In this document: one piece after another, positions 24,515 through 34,169 of the stretch
Layout: each line of letters starts with the position of its first letter
Numbering within the stretch: the stretch's first letter is position 1
NCBI RefSeq assembly: GCF_022213955.1
Contig: NZ_JAKNTW010000033.1
Coordinates: 1-64,000, forward strand
DNA from: Dolomitihabitans soli
GTDB taxonomy: Bacteria > Actinomycetota > Actinomycetes > Streptosporangiales > Streptosporangiaceae
DNA: 64,000 bases
Direction of reading: 5' to 3'
Made by a program: the position numbers and the translations under genes
Notes under the pieces: generated by a model
The model's database searches: none
What the model saw: the letters and a program-made list of their open reading frames with translations, nothing else
What the model was told of the DNA's origin: nothing

Positions 24515-27500
24515 ATGGGGAACGCGCTGATCGACGGGGATCCGCAGCGGCTGGGTGAGTACTGGCTCGCCGGGCGGCTCGGCGCGGGCGGTCAGGGCGT
24601 CGTCTACGAGGCGTACGACGCCGAGGGGGTGCGGGTCGCGGTCAAGGTGCTGCACGGCGACCCGGCGGAGAACGCCGAACTGCGGGAGCGGATGGGCAGG
24701 GAGGCCACGGCCGCCCAGCGGGTCGCGTCGTTCTGCACGGCCAGGGTGCTGGCCTCCGACCTCACCGCCGCCCGGCCGTACATCGTCAGTGAGTACGTCG
24801 AGGGGCCGAGTCTGCGCGGTGCGGTGACCGGGGGGCGGCGGTTCGCCGGGGACGACCTCTACCGGCTGGCCACCGCGATCGCCACCGCGCTGACCGCGAT
24901 CCACGAGGCGGGGGTCGTGCACCGCGACCTGAAGCCCGACAACGTGATGCTCGGCCCGGACGGCCCCCGGGTGATCGACTTCGGCGTCGCCAGGACCATG
25001 GAGATGTCGCTGACCTCCACGGGCATCGCCACCGGCACCCCGACCTACATGCCGCCCGAGGTGTTCATGGGGGAGCGGGCCGGGATGCCCGCCGACGTGT
25101 TCGCCTGGGGAGCGATCGTCCTCTTCGCGGCGGTGGGGGAGGACCCGTTCCGGGCCGACAGCCTCGGCGCGGTGATGCACCGGGTGCTGTCCGTCGACCC
25201 GGACCTGGGGGTGCTGCCCGGCTCGCTGCGCGACCTGGTGGCCGCCGCGCTGGCCAAGGAACCGGGAGGCAGGCCCACGGCGTCCGAGCTGCTGCTCGCC
25301 CTGATCAGCGGCGACGGACGGCTCGACATGGCCAGGCTCCTCGCCGAGGGGAGCCGGGCGGCGGGCGAGGTGGTCTCGGCCGCCCCCGTCGATCCCGCGC
25401 TCGGCACCCTCGCCGAGGACTCCTACGGCACGCTGAGCCCCGCCGACAGGGAACTGGTCCCCGAGGTGTTCCTCCGGCTGGTCACCGTCACCGACGACGG
25501 CGCGCTCGCGGTCCGCCGGGCGTCGCGGGCGGAGATCCTCGACGGCCGGCCGGAGCACGAGGCCGAGGGCGTCGTCCGCATCCTGGGCGCGTTCTCCTAC
25601 CTGATCTCGGCCGGCGAGGAGATCGCGTTCACCCGGCCCGCGCTGCCGTACGCCTGGCCACGGCTGCGCGCCTGGATCAGGGCCAACCGCGAGGGCCTCG
25701 CCGTACACCGGGGGATCGCCACCGCGGCGCGCCGCTGGCACACCCAGGGCCGCCGCGCCCCCGACCTGTTCCAGGGCGGCGACCTCGACGGCGCGCTGCG
25801 CTGGGCGGCCACCGAGCGGCGCAACATCACGCTCACCCCGGTCGAGCGCGACTTCCTCGACGCCGGCGCCGCGCTCACCCGCCGCAGGGCCAGGCGGAAC
25901 AGGCTGGTCACCGTGGCGATGGCCGTGCTGCTGGTCGCCGCGCTGGTCGCGAGCTTCCTGGCGGTACGGCAGAGCGGCCAGCTCACCGTGCAGCGCGACG
26001 AGGCGGAGGCGCGCAGGATCGCGGCGGTCGCGGACGGACTTCGGACGACGGATCCGGCGCAGGCGATGCTGCTCAGCGTGGCCGCCTGGCGGCTCGCCCC
26101 CGTCGCCGAGGCGCGTGCGGCGCTGACCGGCTCCCTGGCCCAGCGGAAGGTGCGCACCTTCACCGACCCGGCGGCGCAGGCCAGGCGGCTGCTCAGCGGT
26201 GACGGGCGGACCCTGGTCAGCGTCGGCGACGACGCCGCGCGCGCCTGGGACGTGCGCACCGGCGAACGGATCGGCGGCGTGGACCGGCTCGGCACCGACG
26301 GGCGGCGGGTGCTCGGCGCGAGTCTCAGCCCGAGCGGCCGGACGCTCGCGGTCGCCACCGTCACGGGCATCCGGCTGTGGGACGTCAAGACGGGTGACCC
26401 CCTGCCCGGCACTTACCCGAGCGCCAGCGAGCAGATCCACTACGACATCTACTTCGGCGAGGCGGAACATCTGCTCACGGTGATACTCGGGGACAGCATG
26501 ACCGTGTGGAACACCCACACCGGCAGGCGGACGGGTCTCGGCGACTGCTGTGCGCCGGTTCCCCTGCCGGACGAGAAAGCGGTGATCATGCCGCTGCTGG
26601 ACGGCCGCGGGGTCCACCGGTTCGCGCTGCCGCAGGGCGAGCGTGCCGCGCTCGTCGAGCGGTGCACGTCGTGTTCGGTTGCGGTGAGCCCCGACAGCCG
26701 CCTGATCGCCGTCGGGGAGGGCACGGAGATCGTCCTGCGCGACGCGCGGACGGGCGAGCAGCGCGACGGCGCCCCCATGACCGACTGGAACGGCGGGACG
26801 CTGCGGTTCAGCCCCGACGGCACGATGCTGGCCTCGGCCGCCCCCACCGGCGTCCAGGTGTGGCGGCCGGCGGACAGCGTTCAGGTGCTGGACCACAGCG
26901 TCTCGGGGACCGGCGGGAAACCCGCCTTCGACCCGGACGGGCGGACCCTCCGCTATCTCGACGGCGACACCGTGGTCACCTTCGATCTGCCTGCCGACGT
27001 CCGCCCCGGCGGCAGGCGGTGGGACGCGCTGAGCCCCGACGGGAGACTGCTGGCGGCCCGCGTGCCGGACACCGGGGAGGTGCGCCTGTCGGACGGGCGG
27101 CTGCTCGGCAGCGGAAGGCGCGGCGAGATCCACACCTTCCACGCCGCCTTCAGCCAGGACGGCACGCTCGTCGCCGACGGAGGACACACGCAAGACGGCG
27201 AGATCAACGTCTCCACGATCGCCGACCCCGCCAAGCGCGTCACCCTGCGGGACGCGTCGGTCCACTATCCGGATGCCCTGGCGTTCAGCCCGGACAAGCG
27301 GCGGCTCGTCACCATCGGAGCGCCCCTGAGCAACGCCGAGACACGCGTGATCATGTGGGACCTCGCCGCCGGGCGCGCCCTGTGGCGGCTGAACACCACG
27401 GTGGCCAGAGAAGTCACCTTCACCCCCGACGGGCGTTCGGTGATGCTGCGGTACGAGGAGGAGGTCAGGCGCGTCGACGCCGTCACCGGCAGGCTCACCG

Positions 27501-28000
27501 GCCCCGCCACGCTCGACGGCGGCTCGCGCGGGCTGCGGTTCGCCGCCGACGGCACCGTCTTCGCGCCCGGCGACGCCTCCGGGCACCTGAAGGTGTGGGC
27601 CGCCGGTACGGCGGGCCCCCGGGAACTCATCCTGCGCGGCCCCACCCGGGGGATCGTCGCCCTGGCCTTCTCCCCTGACGGGAAGGTGCTGGCCACCGGC
27701 GACAGCACCGGCACGCTCACCCTGTGGGACACCGGCACCGGACGCCCGCTCGGCCGCCCCGCCACCGAGCGGGTGTCCGGCTTCCGGACCCTGGCGTTCT
27801 CCTGGGACGGCTCCCGGCTGCTGACGCTCGACACGGCCGGCGGCTTCGCGGAGTATCCGGTGGACCCGGCCCGCCTGCCCGCCGCCGTGTGCGAACGGGC
27901 CGGGCGCGGCCTGTCGGAACGGGAATGGCGCACCTACCTGCCCGACACCCCTTACAGCGACCCCTGCCCGGCACGCCGCGCGGCCCACGGGGCCAGCTGA
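24515..28000 (+). CDS. Paralogous membrane Ser/Thr kinase with winged-helix segment and WD40-type propeller
   Basis: 1161 residues, same plan as the preceding gene: kinase at about 16-270 (GAGGQGVVYEAYD, VAVKVL, HRDLKPDNV, DFGVAR, PTYMPPEV), winged-helix stretch at about 290-455 (TLAEDSYGTLSPADRELVPEVFLRLV... PYAWPRLRAWIRANREGL), membrane segment at about 463-487 (VAMAVLLVAALVASFLAV), and a WD40-type propeller to the end. All kinase motifs are intact. The kinase halves are more alike than the propellers, so the sensor part diverged after duplication. ATG at 24515 with GGGGG upstream. Confidence 0.9.
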   Translation: MGNALIDGDPQRLGEYWLAGRLGAGGQGVVYEAYDAEGVRVAVKVLHGDPAENAELRERMGREATAAQRVASFCTARVLASDLTAARPYIVSEYVEGPSLRGAVTGGRRFAGDDLYRLATAIATALTAIHEAGVVHRDLKPDNVMLGPDGPRVIDFGVARTMEMSLTSTGIATGTPTYMPPEVFMGERAGMPADVFAWGAIVLFAAVGEDPFRADSLGAVMHRVLSVDPDLGVLPGSLRDLVAAALAKEPGGRPTASELLLALISGDGRLDMARLLAEGSRAAGEVVSAAPVDPALGTLAEDSYGTLSPADRELVPEVFLRLVTVTDDGALAVRRASRAEILDGRPEHEAEGVVRILGAFSYLISAGEEIAFTRPALPYAWPRLRAWIRANREGLAVHRGIATAARRWHTQGRRAPDLFQGGDLDGALRWAATERRNITLTPVERDFLDAGAALTRRRARRNRLVTVAMAVLLVAALVASFLAVRQSGQLTVQRDEAEARRIAAVADGLRTTDPAQAMLLSVAAWRLAPVAEARAALTGSLAQRKVRTFTDPAAQARRLLSGDGRTLVSVGDDAARAWDVRTGERIGGVDRLGTDGRRVLGASLSPSGRTLAVATVTGIRLWDVKTGDPLPGTYPSASEQIHYDIYFGEAEHLLTVILGDSMTVWNTHTGRRTGLGDCCAPVPLPDEKAVIMPLLDGRGVHRFALPQGERAALVERCTSCSVAVSPDSRLIAVGEGTEIVLRDARTGEQRDGAPMTDWNGGTLRFSPDGTMLASAAPTGVQVWRPADSVQVLDHSVSGTGGKPAFDPDGRTLRYLDGDTVVTFDLPADVRPGGRRWDALSPDGRLLAARVPDTGEVRLSDGRLLGSGRRGEIHTFHAAFSQDGTLVADGGHTQDGEINVSTIADPAKRVTLRDASVHYPDALAFSPDKRRLVTIGAPLSNAETRVIMWDLAAGRALWRLNTTVAREVTFTPDGRSVMLRYEEEVRRVDAVTGRLTGPATLDGGSRGLRFAADGTVFAPGDASGHLKVWAAGTAGPRELILRGPTRGIVALAFSPDGKVLATGDSTGTLTLWDTGTGRPLGRPATERVSGFRTLAFSWDGSRLLTLDTAGGFAEYPVDPARLPAAVCERAGRGLSEREWRTYLPDTPYSDPCPARRAAHGAS

Positions 28001-28073
28001 TGCTCGGCAGCCAGACCGCCGGTTGCCGGTCACCTCCGGACCGGCCCTGCCTCCGGTCCGACTCCCCTCTTTG

Positions 28074-28106
28074 TTCGATTAATCGTCAAACTAATGACGA
28101 TTCGAA
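28074..28106. repeat. Imperfect inverted repeat after the second kinase gene
   Basis: TTCGATTAATCGTCA (28074-28088) and TGACGATTCGAA (28095-28106) pair over 12 bases with a three-base bulge. It stands out as AT-rich in a GC-rich region. No T-tract follows, so it may be an operator for the SapA-like gene or a weak terminator. Confidence 0.5.
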
Positions 28107-28229
28107 CGTCGCGTCGACGCCGTGTGCGCGGGCGGACCCGCTTGCGCGCAGGTCAGCGACTACGTAAGGATCAATGCTGTTTTGCTCGCCGCGGGCGTGT
28201 TCCGCGGCGATTGAAAGGAAAGGAACCAC

Positions 28230-28679
28230 ATGATCAAGACTGCGACGAAGGTCGCCATCGCCGCCACGCTGGCGGCGGGGGCGCTCATGGCCAACCCGGC
28301 GCACGCCGTTGCCGCCGCGTACACCCCGGAGGGGGTCTGCGGGGCCGGATTCTCGAAGGTGAAGGACGGGACGCGGGCCGTCAAGTCCGGCAAAGACCTC
28401 TACGGCCATGTCTACCTGCTCTACAACCGCAGGACGGGCTACAACTGCGCCACGTTGATCAAGACCGCGTTCCGTCGCACGGCCACCACCACCAGCGTGA
28501 CGCTCCAGGTGGAGGGGCAGAAGCCCAAGAGCGACACGGGGCGGTTCAAGTACTACGCGGGCCCGGTGAAGCTGAAGGCCGACGGCGACTGCGTGCGGTA
28601 CTCCGGGTACACCACTGACACCCGCATCGACCAGGCCCACGCCAGCGGGGGCCGCAAGACCTACGGCAACTGCAAGTAA
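28230..28679 (+). CDS. Secreted protein, spore-associated protein A-like
   Basis: 149 residues with GAAAGGAAAGGA before the ATG. The Sec signal peptide is about 1-26 (KTATKVAIAATLAAGALMANPAHA). The mature protein has four cysteines (GVCGAG, YNCATL, GDCVRY, GNCK), enough for two disulfides. The pattern CGxGF...VYLLYNRRTGYNC...FKYYAGPVKLKADGDCV matches spore-associated protein A of Streptomyces as I recall it. It has no enzymatic motif and is probably a cell-surface or spore-coat component. A GC hairpin (28187-28209) precedes the ribosome site. A strong terminator follows. Confidence 0.75.
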   Translation: MIKTATKVAIAATLAAGALMANPAHAVAAAYTPEGVCGAGFSKVKDGTRAVKSGKDLYGHVYLLYNRRTGYNCATLIKTAFRRTATTTSVTLQVEGQKPKSDTGRFKYYAGPVKLKADGDCVRYSGYTTDTRIDQAHASGGRKTYGNCK

Positions 28680-28698
28680 CCCTGCGGGGGAGATCCAC

Positions 28699-28731
28699 GG
28701 AAGGCGCGGTGCGTTTCGCACCGCGCCTTCC
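28699..28731 (+). terminator. Strong hairpin terminator after the SapA-like gene
   Basis: GGAAGGCGCGGTGCG, a TTT loop and CGCACCGCGCCTTCC form a perfect 15-bp stem 19 bases after the stop codon. There is no T-tract, as is common in actinobacteria. Confidence 0.85.
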
Positions 28732-28761
28732 GGCGTTCCCGGGTACGGCAAGGCGTTGACG

Positions 28762-28786
28762 TTTGTTGGTATGGTCGGCAAACTAA
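28762..28786 (+). promoter_or_regulatory. ROK/XylR-type operator upstream of the GH31 operon
   Basis: TTTGTTGG, nine bases, then CAAACTAA (25 bp), 36 bases before the GH31 start. The same pattern in the other orientation lies upstream of the importer operon next to the ROK regulator (52404-52428): both read TTTGTT-N13-AACTAA. Architecture and half-sites resemble the Bacillus xyl operator bound by the ROK protein XylR (AGTTTG...CAAACT). Confidence 0.6.
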
Positions 28787-28821
28787 TTGCGACTTGTGAA
28801 CTGCCTTGAAGGAGCCTTCCG

Positions 28822-31086
28822 ATGCCCTATCGCCCCCCGCTGGTGGCGCATGAGTACTTCGTCGCGGACCCCCCGGAACTCCCCGTGCGGGCGCGTGGCG
28901 AGGACGGCCTGTCGGTGTTGACGCGGGCCGAGCTGGTGGCCTCGGACGGCCAGGGGGTGACGTTCAAGGGAACGACCGCCGCCGAGGAGACCCTCGTGGT
29001 CCAGGTGGCCGCCGCGGGCGAGGGCGTGATCAGGGTGCGGCTCGGGCAGGACGCCGACGCACGGACCAGGTCGGCCAGGGCGACCACCATGGTGCACCCC
29101 GGGGAGTACCCGGAGGCCGGGGTGGTGGTGGGCGAGGAGTCGGTGGTGATCGACGCCGGGTCGTTGCGCGCCGAGATCACGCTGAGCCCGTGGCACCTGC
29201 GCTTCACCGACGCCTCGGGCGCCCTGCTGGTCGAGCAGGACTCCGGGCACGTGGACATCAGCGGCCGGTTGCGCACGCTGCCGTTCGGGCGGTCGAGCGC
29301 CGACGGCGGCACGGTGGCCTACCACGAGAGCCTCGCCGCCGCGCCCGACGAGTCGTTCGCCGGGTTCGGCGAGTCGTTCACGCCGCTGGACAAGCGCGGG
29401 CAGCGGCCGGTGATGTGGAACTACGACGCCTTCGGGGCGGAGTCGCAGCGGGCGTACAAGAACACCCCCTTCTACCTCTCCAGCCGGGGATACGGCGTGC
29501 TCGTCGACAGCGGCATGCCGGTCGAGTTCGACGTGTGCCAGTCGACGCACAGCTGCGTGCAGATCCTGGTGCCGGACGACCTCATCGACTACTACGTCAT
29601 GGCCGGGCCCACGCCGGCCGACGTGCTGCGCAGGTTCGATCTGCTGACGTGCGCGCCGCTGCTTCCGCCGAAGTGGGCGTTCGGGACCTGGATCTCCTCG
29701 GGGTTCTTCGTCGACACCCAGGAGCGGGTGCTGGCCAGGGCGCGGAAGATCAGGGAGCGCGGGATCCCCTGCGACGTGCTGCACCTCGACTGCTACTGGC
29801 AGGTGAAGAGCCACTGGTCCGACATGCGGTGGGACCGTGACAACTTCCCCGACCCGGACGGCATGCTGGCCGAGCTGGCGGAGATGGGGTTCAAGGTCAG
29901 CCTGTGGATGAATCCGTATATTTCCCACAAAAGCCCGGATTTCCCCGAGGCCGCCCAAAAGGGATATTTCCTGAAGAACGGTGATGGCGAGACCTACGTC
30001 GCCGACTCCTGGCACGGCAGCCACCCCGCCTGCGGCATCGTCGACTTCACCAACCCCGACGCCACCGAGTGGTTCCAGGCCAAACTGCGCCCGCTGCTCC
30101 AGCAGGGCGTCGCGGTGTTCAAGACCGACTTCGCCGAGGGCGTCCCGCAGGACTCGATCGCGTTCAACGGCATGACCGGCACCGAACTGCACAACGTCTA
30201 CACCCTGCTGTTCAACGACGCGGTCTCCGCCGTCACCCACGAGGTCAACGGGCACGGCCTGGTCTGGGCGCGGTCCTCGTTCCTCGGCGGCCAGCGGCAC
30301 TCGGCCCAGTGGGGCGGCGACACCTACACCAGCTACGCCGCGATGGGCAGCACGCTGCGCGGCGGTCTGTCCCACGGCCTGTCCGGCGTGCCGTTCTGGA
30401 GCCACGACGCGGGCGGCTTCACCGGCACCCCCACCGACGACCTCTACATCCGCTGGGCCCAGTTCGGCGCGCTGTCGCCGCTGGTCCGCTTCCACGGCAC
30501 CACCAGCCGCGAGCCGTGGGAGTTCCCCGAGCACGCGGAGAAGGCCGTGGTGGAGGCGCTCGAACTCCGCTACCGGCTGATGCCGTACCTCTACACCGCC
30601 GCGGTGACCGCCGCGCGCACCGGCGCTCCGATGATGCGCGCGCTGTGCGTCGACCACCCCGACGACCCGGTGGCCTGGCAGGCCGACCTGGAGTACCTCC
30701 TCGGCCCCGACCTGCTGGTGGCCCCGATGACCGCGCCCGAGGGCACCCGGCAGGTCTACCTCCCGGCCGGGTCCTGGATCGACTACTGGAGCGGCGAGAC
30801 GCTGGAGGGCGGCCGCTACGTCAAGGTGACGCGGCCGCTCGACCGCGTCCCCCTGTTCGTACGGCACGGCGCCCTCATCCCGACGGCCGAACCCGGGCCC
30901 GCCGTGGGCGACGGTCTCTTCGGCGAGATCACCGTGCTCGGCTTCGGCGCGGACGGCGGCAGCCGTACGACCATCGAGGACCTCGACGGCACGACGACCG
31001 TCACCGCCACCCGCGAGGGCGACGTCCTGCGGCTCACGGCGGCGGGACCCGCCCGGGTCGGCACGACCGAGATCCCCGCCGTCTGA
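28822..31086 (+). CDS. Alpha-xylosidase or alpha-glucosidase, glycoside hydrolase family 31 (YicI-like)
   Basis: 754 residues; GAAGGAG before the ATG and no signal peptide, so cytosolic. Beta-sandwich N-terminal domain about 1-250, catalytic barrel about 260-600, C-terminal beta domains after that. The nucleophile is Asp436 in VFKTDFAEG, the KTDFGE-type motif of the YicI alpha-xylosidase group, and the acid/base is Asp500 in HSAQWGGDTY. ILVPDDLIDYYVMAG and WISSGFFVD are other group signatures. It releases alpha-linked xylose (or glucose) from oligosaccharides. First gene of an operon with a sugar importer and a secreted GH3 enzyme, so the pathway is probably xyloglucan-type oligosaccharide use. 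Confidence 0.9.
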   Translation: MPYRPPLVAHEYFVADPPELPVRARGEDGLSVLTRAELVASDGQGVTFKGTTAAEETLVVQVAAAGEGVIRVRLGQDADARTRSARATTMVHPGEYPEAGVVVGEESVVIDAGSLRAEITLSPWHLRFTDASGALLVEQDSGHVDISGRLRTLPFGRSSADGGTVAYHESLAAAPDESFAGFGESFTPLDKRGQRPVMWNYDAFGAESQRAYKNTPFYLSSRGYGVLVDSGMPVEFDVCQSTHSCVQILVPDDLIDYYVMAGPTPADVLRRFDLLTCAPLLPPKWAFGTWISSGFFVDTQERVLARARKIRERGIPCDVLHLDCYWQVKSHWSDMRWDRDNFPDPDGMLAELAEMGFKVSLWMNPYISHKSPDFPEAAQKGYFLKNGDGETYVADSWHGSHPACGIVDFTNPDATEWFQAKLRPLLQQGVAVFKTDFAEGVPQDSIAFNGMTGTELHNVYTLLFNDAVSAVTHEVNGHGLVWARSSFLGGQRHSAQWGGDTYTSYAAMGSTLRGGLSHGLSGVPFWSHDAGGFTGTPTDDLYIRWAQFGALSPLVRFHGTTSREPWEFPEHAEKAVVEALELRYRLMPYLYTAAVTAARTGAPMMRALCVDHPDDPVAWQADLEYLLGPDLLVAPMTAPEGTRQVYLPAGSWIDYWSGETLEGGRYVKVTRPLDRVPLFVRHGALIPTAEPGPAVGDGLFGEITVLGFGADGGSRTTIEDLDGTTTVTATREGDVLRLTAAGPARVGTTEIPAV

Positions 31087-31121
31087 TCCCCGCCTGACCA
31101 CTCACCCCCAGGAGAGACACC

Positions 31122-32420
31122 ATGTCGAAGCTACGCGCGGTCGCGGTCCTCGCCGCCGCCGCCCTGACCCTCGCCGCGTGCGGCGGCGGGGACGATCCCG
31201 GCGGCTCCGCGGCCGAGGCGAAGACGCTCACCCTGTGGCACTACGAGGGGGCCGAGAGCGCGATGGGGGTCGCGTGGGCCGACGCCATCAAGCAGTTCGA
31301 GGCGAGCCATCCGGGGGTGAAGGTCAAGTTCGAGGAGAAGGGCTTCGAGCAGATCCAGAAGACCGCGGGCATGGTGCTCAACTCCGACGAGGCGCCCGAC
31401 CTGCTGGAGTACAACAAGGGGAACGCGACCGCGGGCCTGCTGTCCAAGCAGGGGCTGCTCACCGACCTGAGCGAGCAGGTCACCAAGCGCGGCTGGGACA
31501 AGCTGCTCAGCCCGTCGGTGCAGACCACCGCGCGGTATGACGAGCGCGGCATCATGGGCAGCGGCAAGTGGTTCGGCATCCCCAACTACGCCGAGTACGT
31601 CATGGTCTATTACAACAAGGACCTGTTCAAGAAGCACAAGGTCGAGGTGCCCGCCACCCTCGACGAGTTCACCGCCGCGATGGACACCTTCGTCAAGGCC
31701 GGTGTGACCCCGCTGTCGGTCGGCGGCGCGGAGTACCCCGCCCAGCAGATCGTCTACCAGCTCGCCCTCAGCAAGGCCAACCGCCAGTGGGTGGACGCCT
31801 TCCAGCTCTACAAGGGCAAGGTCGACTTCAAGGGGCCGGAGTTCACGTACGGCGCGCAGACGTTCGCCGACTGGGTGAAGAAGGGCTACCTCTCCAAGGA
31901 CTCGGCCGGCATCAAGGCCGAGGACATGGGGCTCGCGTTCATGTCGGGCAAGTTCCCGATCATGATCTCGGGCAGCTGGTGGTACGGCAGGGTCGCCGCG
32001 GAGTCCAAGGGCTTCGAGTGGGGCACCTTCCTCTGGCCGGGCAACCAGTTCAACGCGGGCTCCAGCGGCAACCTCTGGGTCGTCCCCGAGAAGGCGAAGA
32101 ACAAGGACCTCGCCTACGACTTCATCGACATCACCATGAAGAAGGACATCCAGAACAAGCTGGGCAACGCGGGCGGCGTGCCGGTGGCGGCCGACTCCTC
32201 GGCCATCACCGAGGAGAAGAACAAGGAGCTCATCGACAACTTCAACAAGCTCAGCGAGCAGGACGGGCTGGCCTTCTATCCCGACTGGCCCGCCCCCGGT
32301 TACTACGACACGCTCGTCGCCGGGGTGCAGGAGCTGATCAACGGCAGCAAGCCGCCGGCCGAGGTCCTCGACGAGATCGCTCAGCCGTACAACGACAACC
32401 TCGCCGACATCGGCGGCTAG
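31122..32420 (+). CDS. Sugar-binding lipoprotein of an ABC importer (family 1)
   Basis: 432 residues from an ATG preceded by AGGAGAG. The lipoprotein signal ends in the lipobox LAAC (residues about 17-20). The mature protein shows LTLWHYEGAESAMG, HPGVKVKFEEKGF and an aromatic-rich C-terminal half (SWWYGR, WGTFLWPGNQF) typical of oligosaccharide binding proteins. It delivers sugars to the two permeases downstream. No ATPase gene is present here; actinobacterial importers of this type usually share one ATPase (MsiK) encoded elsewhere. Confidence 0.93.
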   Translation: MSKLRAVAVLAAAALTLAACGGGDDPGGSAAEAKTLTLWHYEGAESAMGVAWADAIKQFEASHPGVKVKFEEKGFEQIQKTAGMVLNSDEAPDLLEYNKGNATAGLLSKQGLLTDLSEQVTKRGWDKLLSPSVQTTARYDERGIMGSGKWFGIPNYAEYVMVYYNKDLFKKHKVEVPATLDEFTAAMDTFVKAGVTPLSVGGAEYPAQQIVYQLALSKANRQWVDAFQLYKGKVDFKGPEFTYGAQTFADWVKKGYLSKDSAGIKAEDMGLAFMSGKFPIMISGSWWYGRVAAESKGFEWGTFLWPGNQFNAGSSGNLWVVPEKAKNKDLAYDFIDITMKKDIQNKLGNAGGVPVAADSSAITEEKNKELIDNFNKLSEQDGLAFYPDWPAPGYYDTLVAGVQELINGSKPPAEVLDEIAQPYNDNLADIGG

Positions 32421-32430
32421 GGCGTTGCGA

Positions 32431-33306
32431 GTGAAACGGGGCGGCTACCGGCTCTACCTCCTGCCGAGCGCGGTGCTCTTCACCGCCGTGATCGCGGTGC
32501 CGTTCCTGATGAACCTGGGAACCAGTTTCACCAAGTGGACGGGTGTCGGGACGCCGGAGTGGACCGGCCTCACCAACTACACCCGGCTGTTCGCCGACGC
32601 GAACTTCTGGGCGTCCTTCAGGAACAACGTGCTGCTGATCGTCGCGATGGCGATCGTGCCGACGCTCCTCGGCCTGGTGCTCGCCGCCGCGCTGTTCGAC
32701 TACATCGGCAAGAAGTTCGGCGGGCGCACGGCCAGCGTGCTGCGCGCCGCCTACTACCTGCCGCAGGTCCTGCCCGTGGCGGTGGCGGGCGTCGTGTGGG
32801 GCTGGATGCTGCATCCCTCGTACGGCGCGCTGAACCAGATCCTGGACGCCGTCGGGCTCGGGTCGCTCGGGCAGAACTGGCTCGGCGACTCGGACTTCGC
32901 GCTGGCGACCGTGATGGCGATCATGGTGTGGTTCCAGCTCGGCTACCCGGTCGTCATCTTCATGGCCGGGCTGCAACGGGTCGATCCGGCGCTGTACGAG
33001 GCCGCGGAGATCGACGGGGCCTCGTGGTGGCGGCGGTTCCGGCACATCACGATCCCGCAGGTCCGCCAGGAGATCTTCGTCGTCCTGCTGACCTGCACGA
33101 TCGCCGCGCTGAAGGTCTTCGGCCCGATCTTCGTGCTGACCAGGGGCGGGCCGGGCAAGGCGACCATCGTCCCGTCGTACTTCAGCTACACCAACTTCTT
33201 CGAGAAGGCCAACGTGGGGTACGGCTCGGCCATCGCCACCGTGCTCGCGCTGATCATCGTCGTGGTGACCGCCTTCTTCCTGCGCTTCCAGGACAGGGAC
33301 TCATGA
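32431..33306 (+). CDS. ABC sugar importer permease (MalF-like)
   Basis: 291 residues if the GTG at 32431 is used (TAGGGCG ahead); an in-frame TTG at 32425 is the alternative. Six membrane segments; the EAA loop is EAAEIDGASWWRRFRHITIPQ. It overlaps the next permease by four bases (ATGA). Confidence 0.9.
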   Translation: MKRGGYRLYLLPSAVLFTAVIAVPFLMNLGTSFTKWTGVGTPEWTGLTNYTRLFADANFWASFRNNVLLIVAMAIVPTLLGLVLAAALFDYIGKKFGGRTASVLRAAYYLPQVLPVAVAGVVWGWMLHPSYGALNQILDAVGLGSLGQNWLGDSDFALATVMAIMVWFQLGYPVVIFMAGLQRVDPALYEAAEIDGASWWRRFRHITIPQVRQEIFVVLLTCTIAALKVFGPIFVLTRGGPGKATIVPSYFSYTNFFEKANVGYGSAIATVLALIIVVVTAFFLRFQDRDS

Positions 33307-34136
33307 GATCCATCCCGGTGCGGCCGGGCAGGTGGGCGGTGCTGGCGGCGCTCGTCGTGCTGGCCGTGGTGATGCTGGCGCCGTTCGTCATCGTCACGAT
33401 GAACGCGGTGAAGTCGCCGGCCGACTACGCCGCGGGCGGGCCGCTGTCGCTGCCGTCGGAGTTGTACCTCCAGGGCATCGTGGACTTCTGGCAGCGCGTC
33501 GACTTCGGCCGGAAGCTGCTCAACAGCCTGATGATCAGTGGTGCGGTGGCGATCCTCGCCGTGGTGCTGTCGGTGCTGAACGCCTACGCGCTGGGGATCG
33601 GCCGGGTGCGCGGGCGGCTGTGGATCCTGGTGGGCTTCCTGCTGGCCAACACGCTGCCGCAGGAGGCGCTGGCCTACCCGCTGTACTACCTGTCCAAGGA
33701 GGTGGGCCTCTACGACACGCAACTCGCGGTGATCATCATCTTCACCGCGATCCAGGCCGCCTTCGGCACCTACCTGCTCTCCTCGGTGCTCGGCCAGTTC
33801 CCGAGGGCGATCCTGGAGGCCGCGGAGATCGACGGCGCGAGCCGGTGGCGGATCCTGTGGCGGATCGTGGTGCCGATCAGCCGCCCCACCCTGGCGGTGC
33901 TGATGATCTTCTTCTTCATCTGGACCTGGAACGAGTTCTTCCTCCCGCTGATCTTCCTGATCGGCAACGACAACCAGACCGTGCCGGTAGCGCTGGGCGT
34001 GCTCCAGGGCGAGCGGATGATGGACGCCACCATGTCCAGCGCCTCCGCGCTGCTCGGCATCATCCCCGCGGTCGCGTTCTTCCTGATCTTCCAGCGCACT
34101 CTCACCCGGGGCGTGACCGTGGGTGCGATCAAGTAA
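33303..34136 (+). CDS. ABC sugar importer permease (MalG-like)
   Basis: 277 residues with six membrane segments. The EAA loop EAAEIDGASRWRILWRIVVPISRP and the closing FQRTLTRGVTVGAIK are family hallmarks. It partners the permease just upstream. The secreted GH3 gene follows after 33 bases, so the importer and the hydrolases are one transcript. Confidence 0.92.
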   Translation: MRSIPVRPGRWAVLAALVVLAVVMLAPFVIVTMNAVKSPADYAAGGPLSLPSELYLQGIVDFWQRVDFGRKLLNSLMISGAVAILAVVLSVLNAYALGIGRVRGRLWILVGFLLANTLPQEALAYPLYYLSKEVGLYDTQLAVIIIFTAIQAAFGTYLLSSVLGQFPRAILEAAEIDGASRWRILWRIVVPISRPTLAVLMIFFFIWTWNEFFLPLIFLIGNDNQTVPVALGVLQGERMMDATMSSASALLGIIPAVAFFLIFQRTLTRGVTVGAIK

Positions 34137-34169
34137 CACGCGCTTCGACTCCCCTGACTTGGAGGCGCA

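Noticed and set aside
20942-28033. A 2363-codon open frame on the minus strand opposite the two kinase genes
   Set aside because: It mirrors the codon phase of the real plus-strand genes (GC-rich third positions make the antisense frame stop-free). It is compositionally biased and has no ribosome site or recognisable domain.
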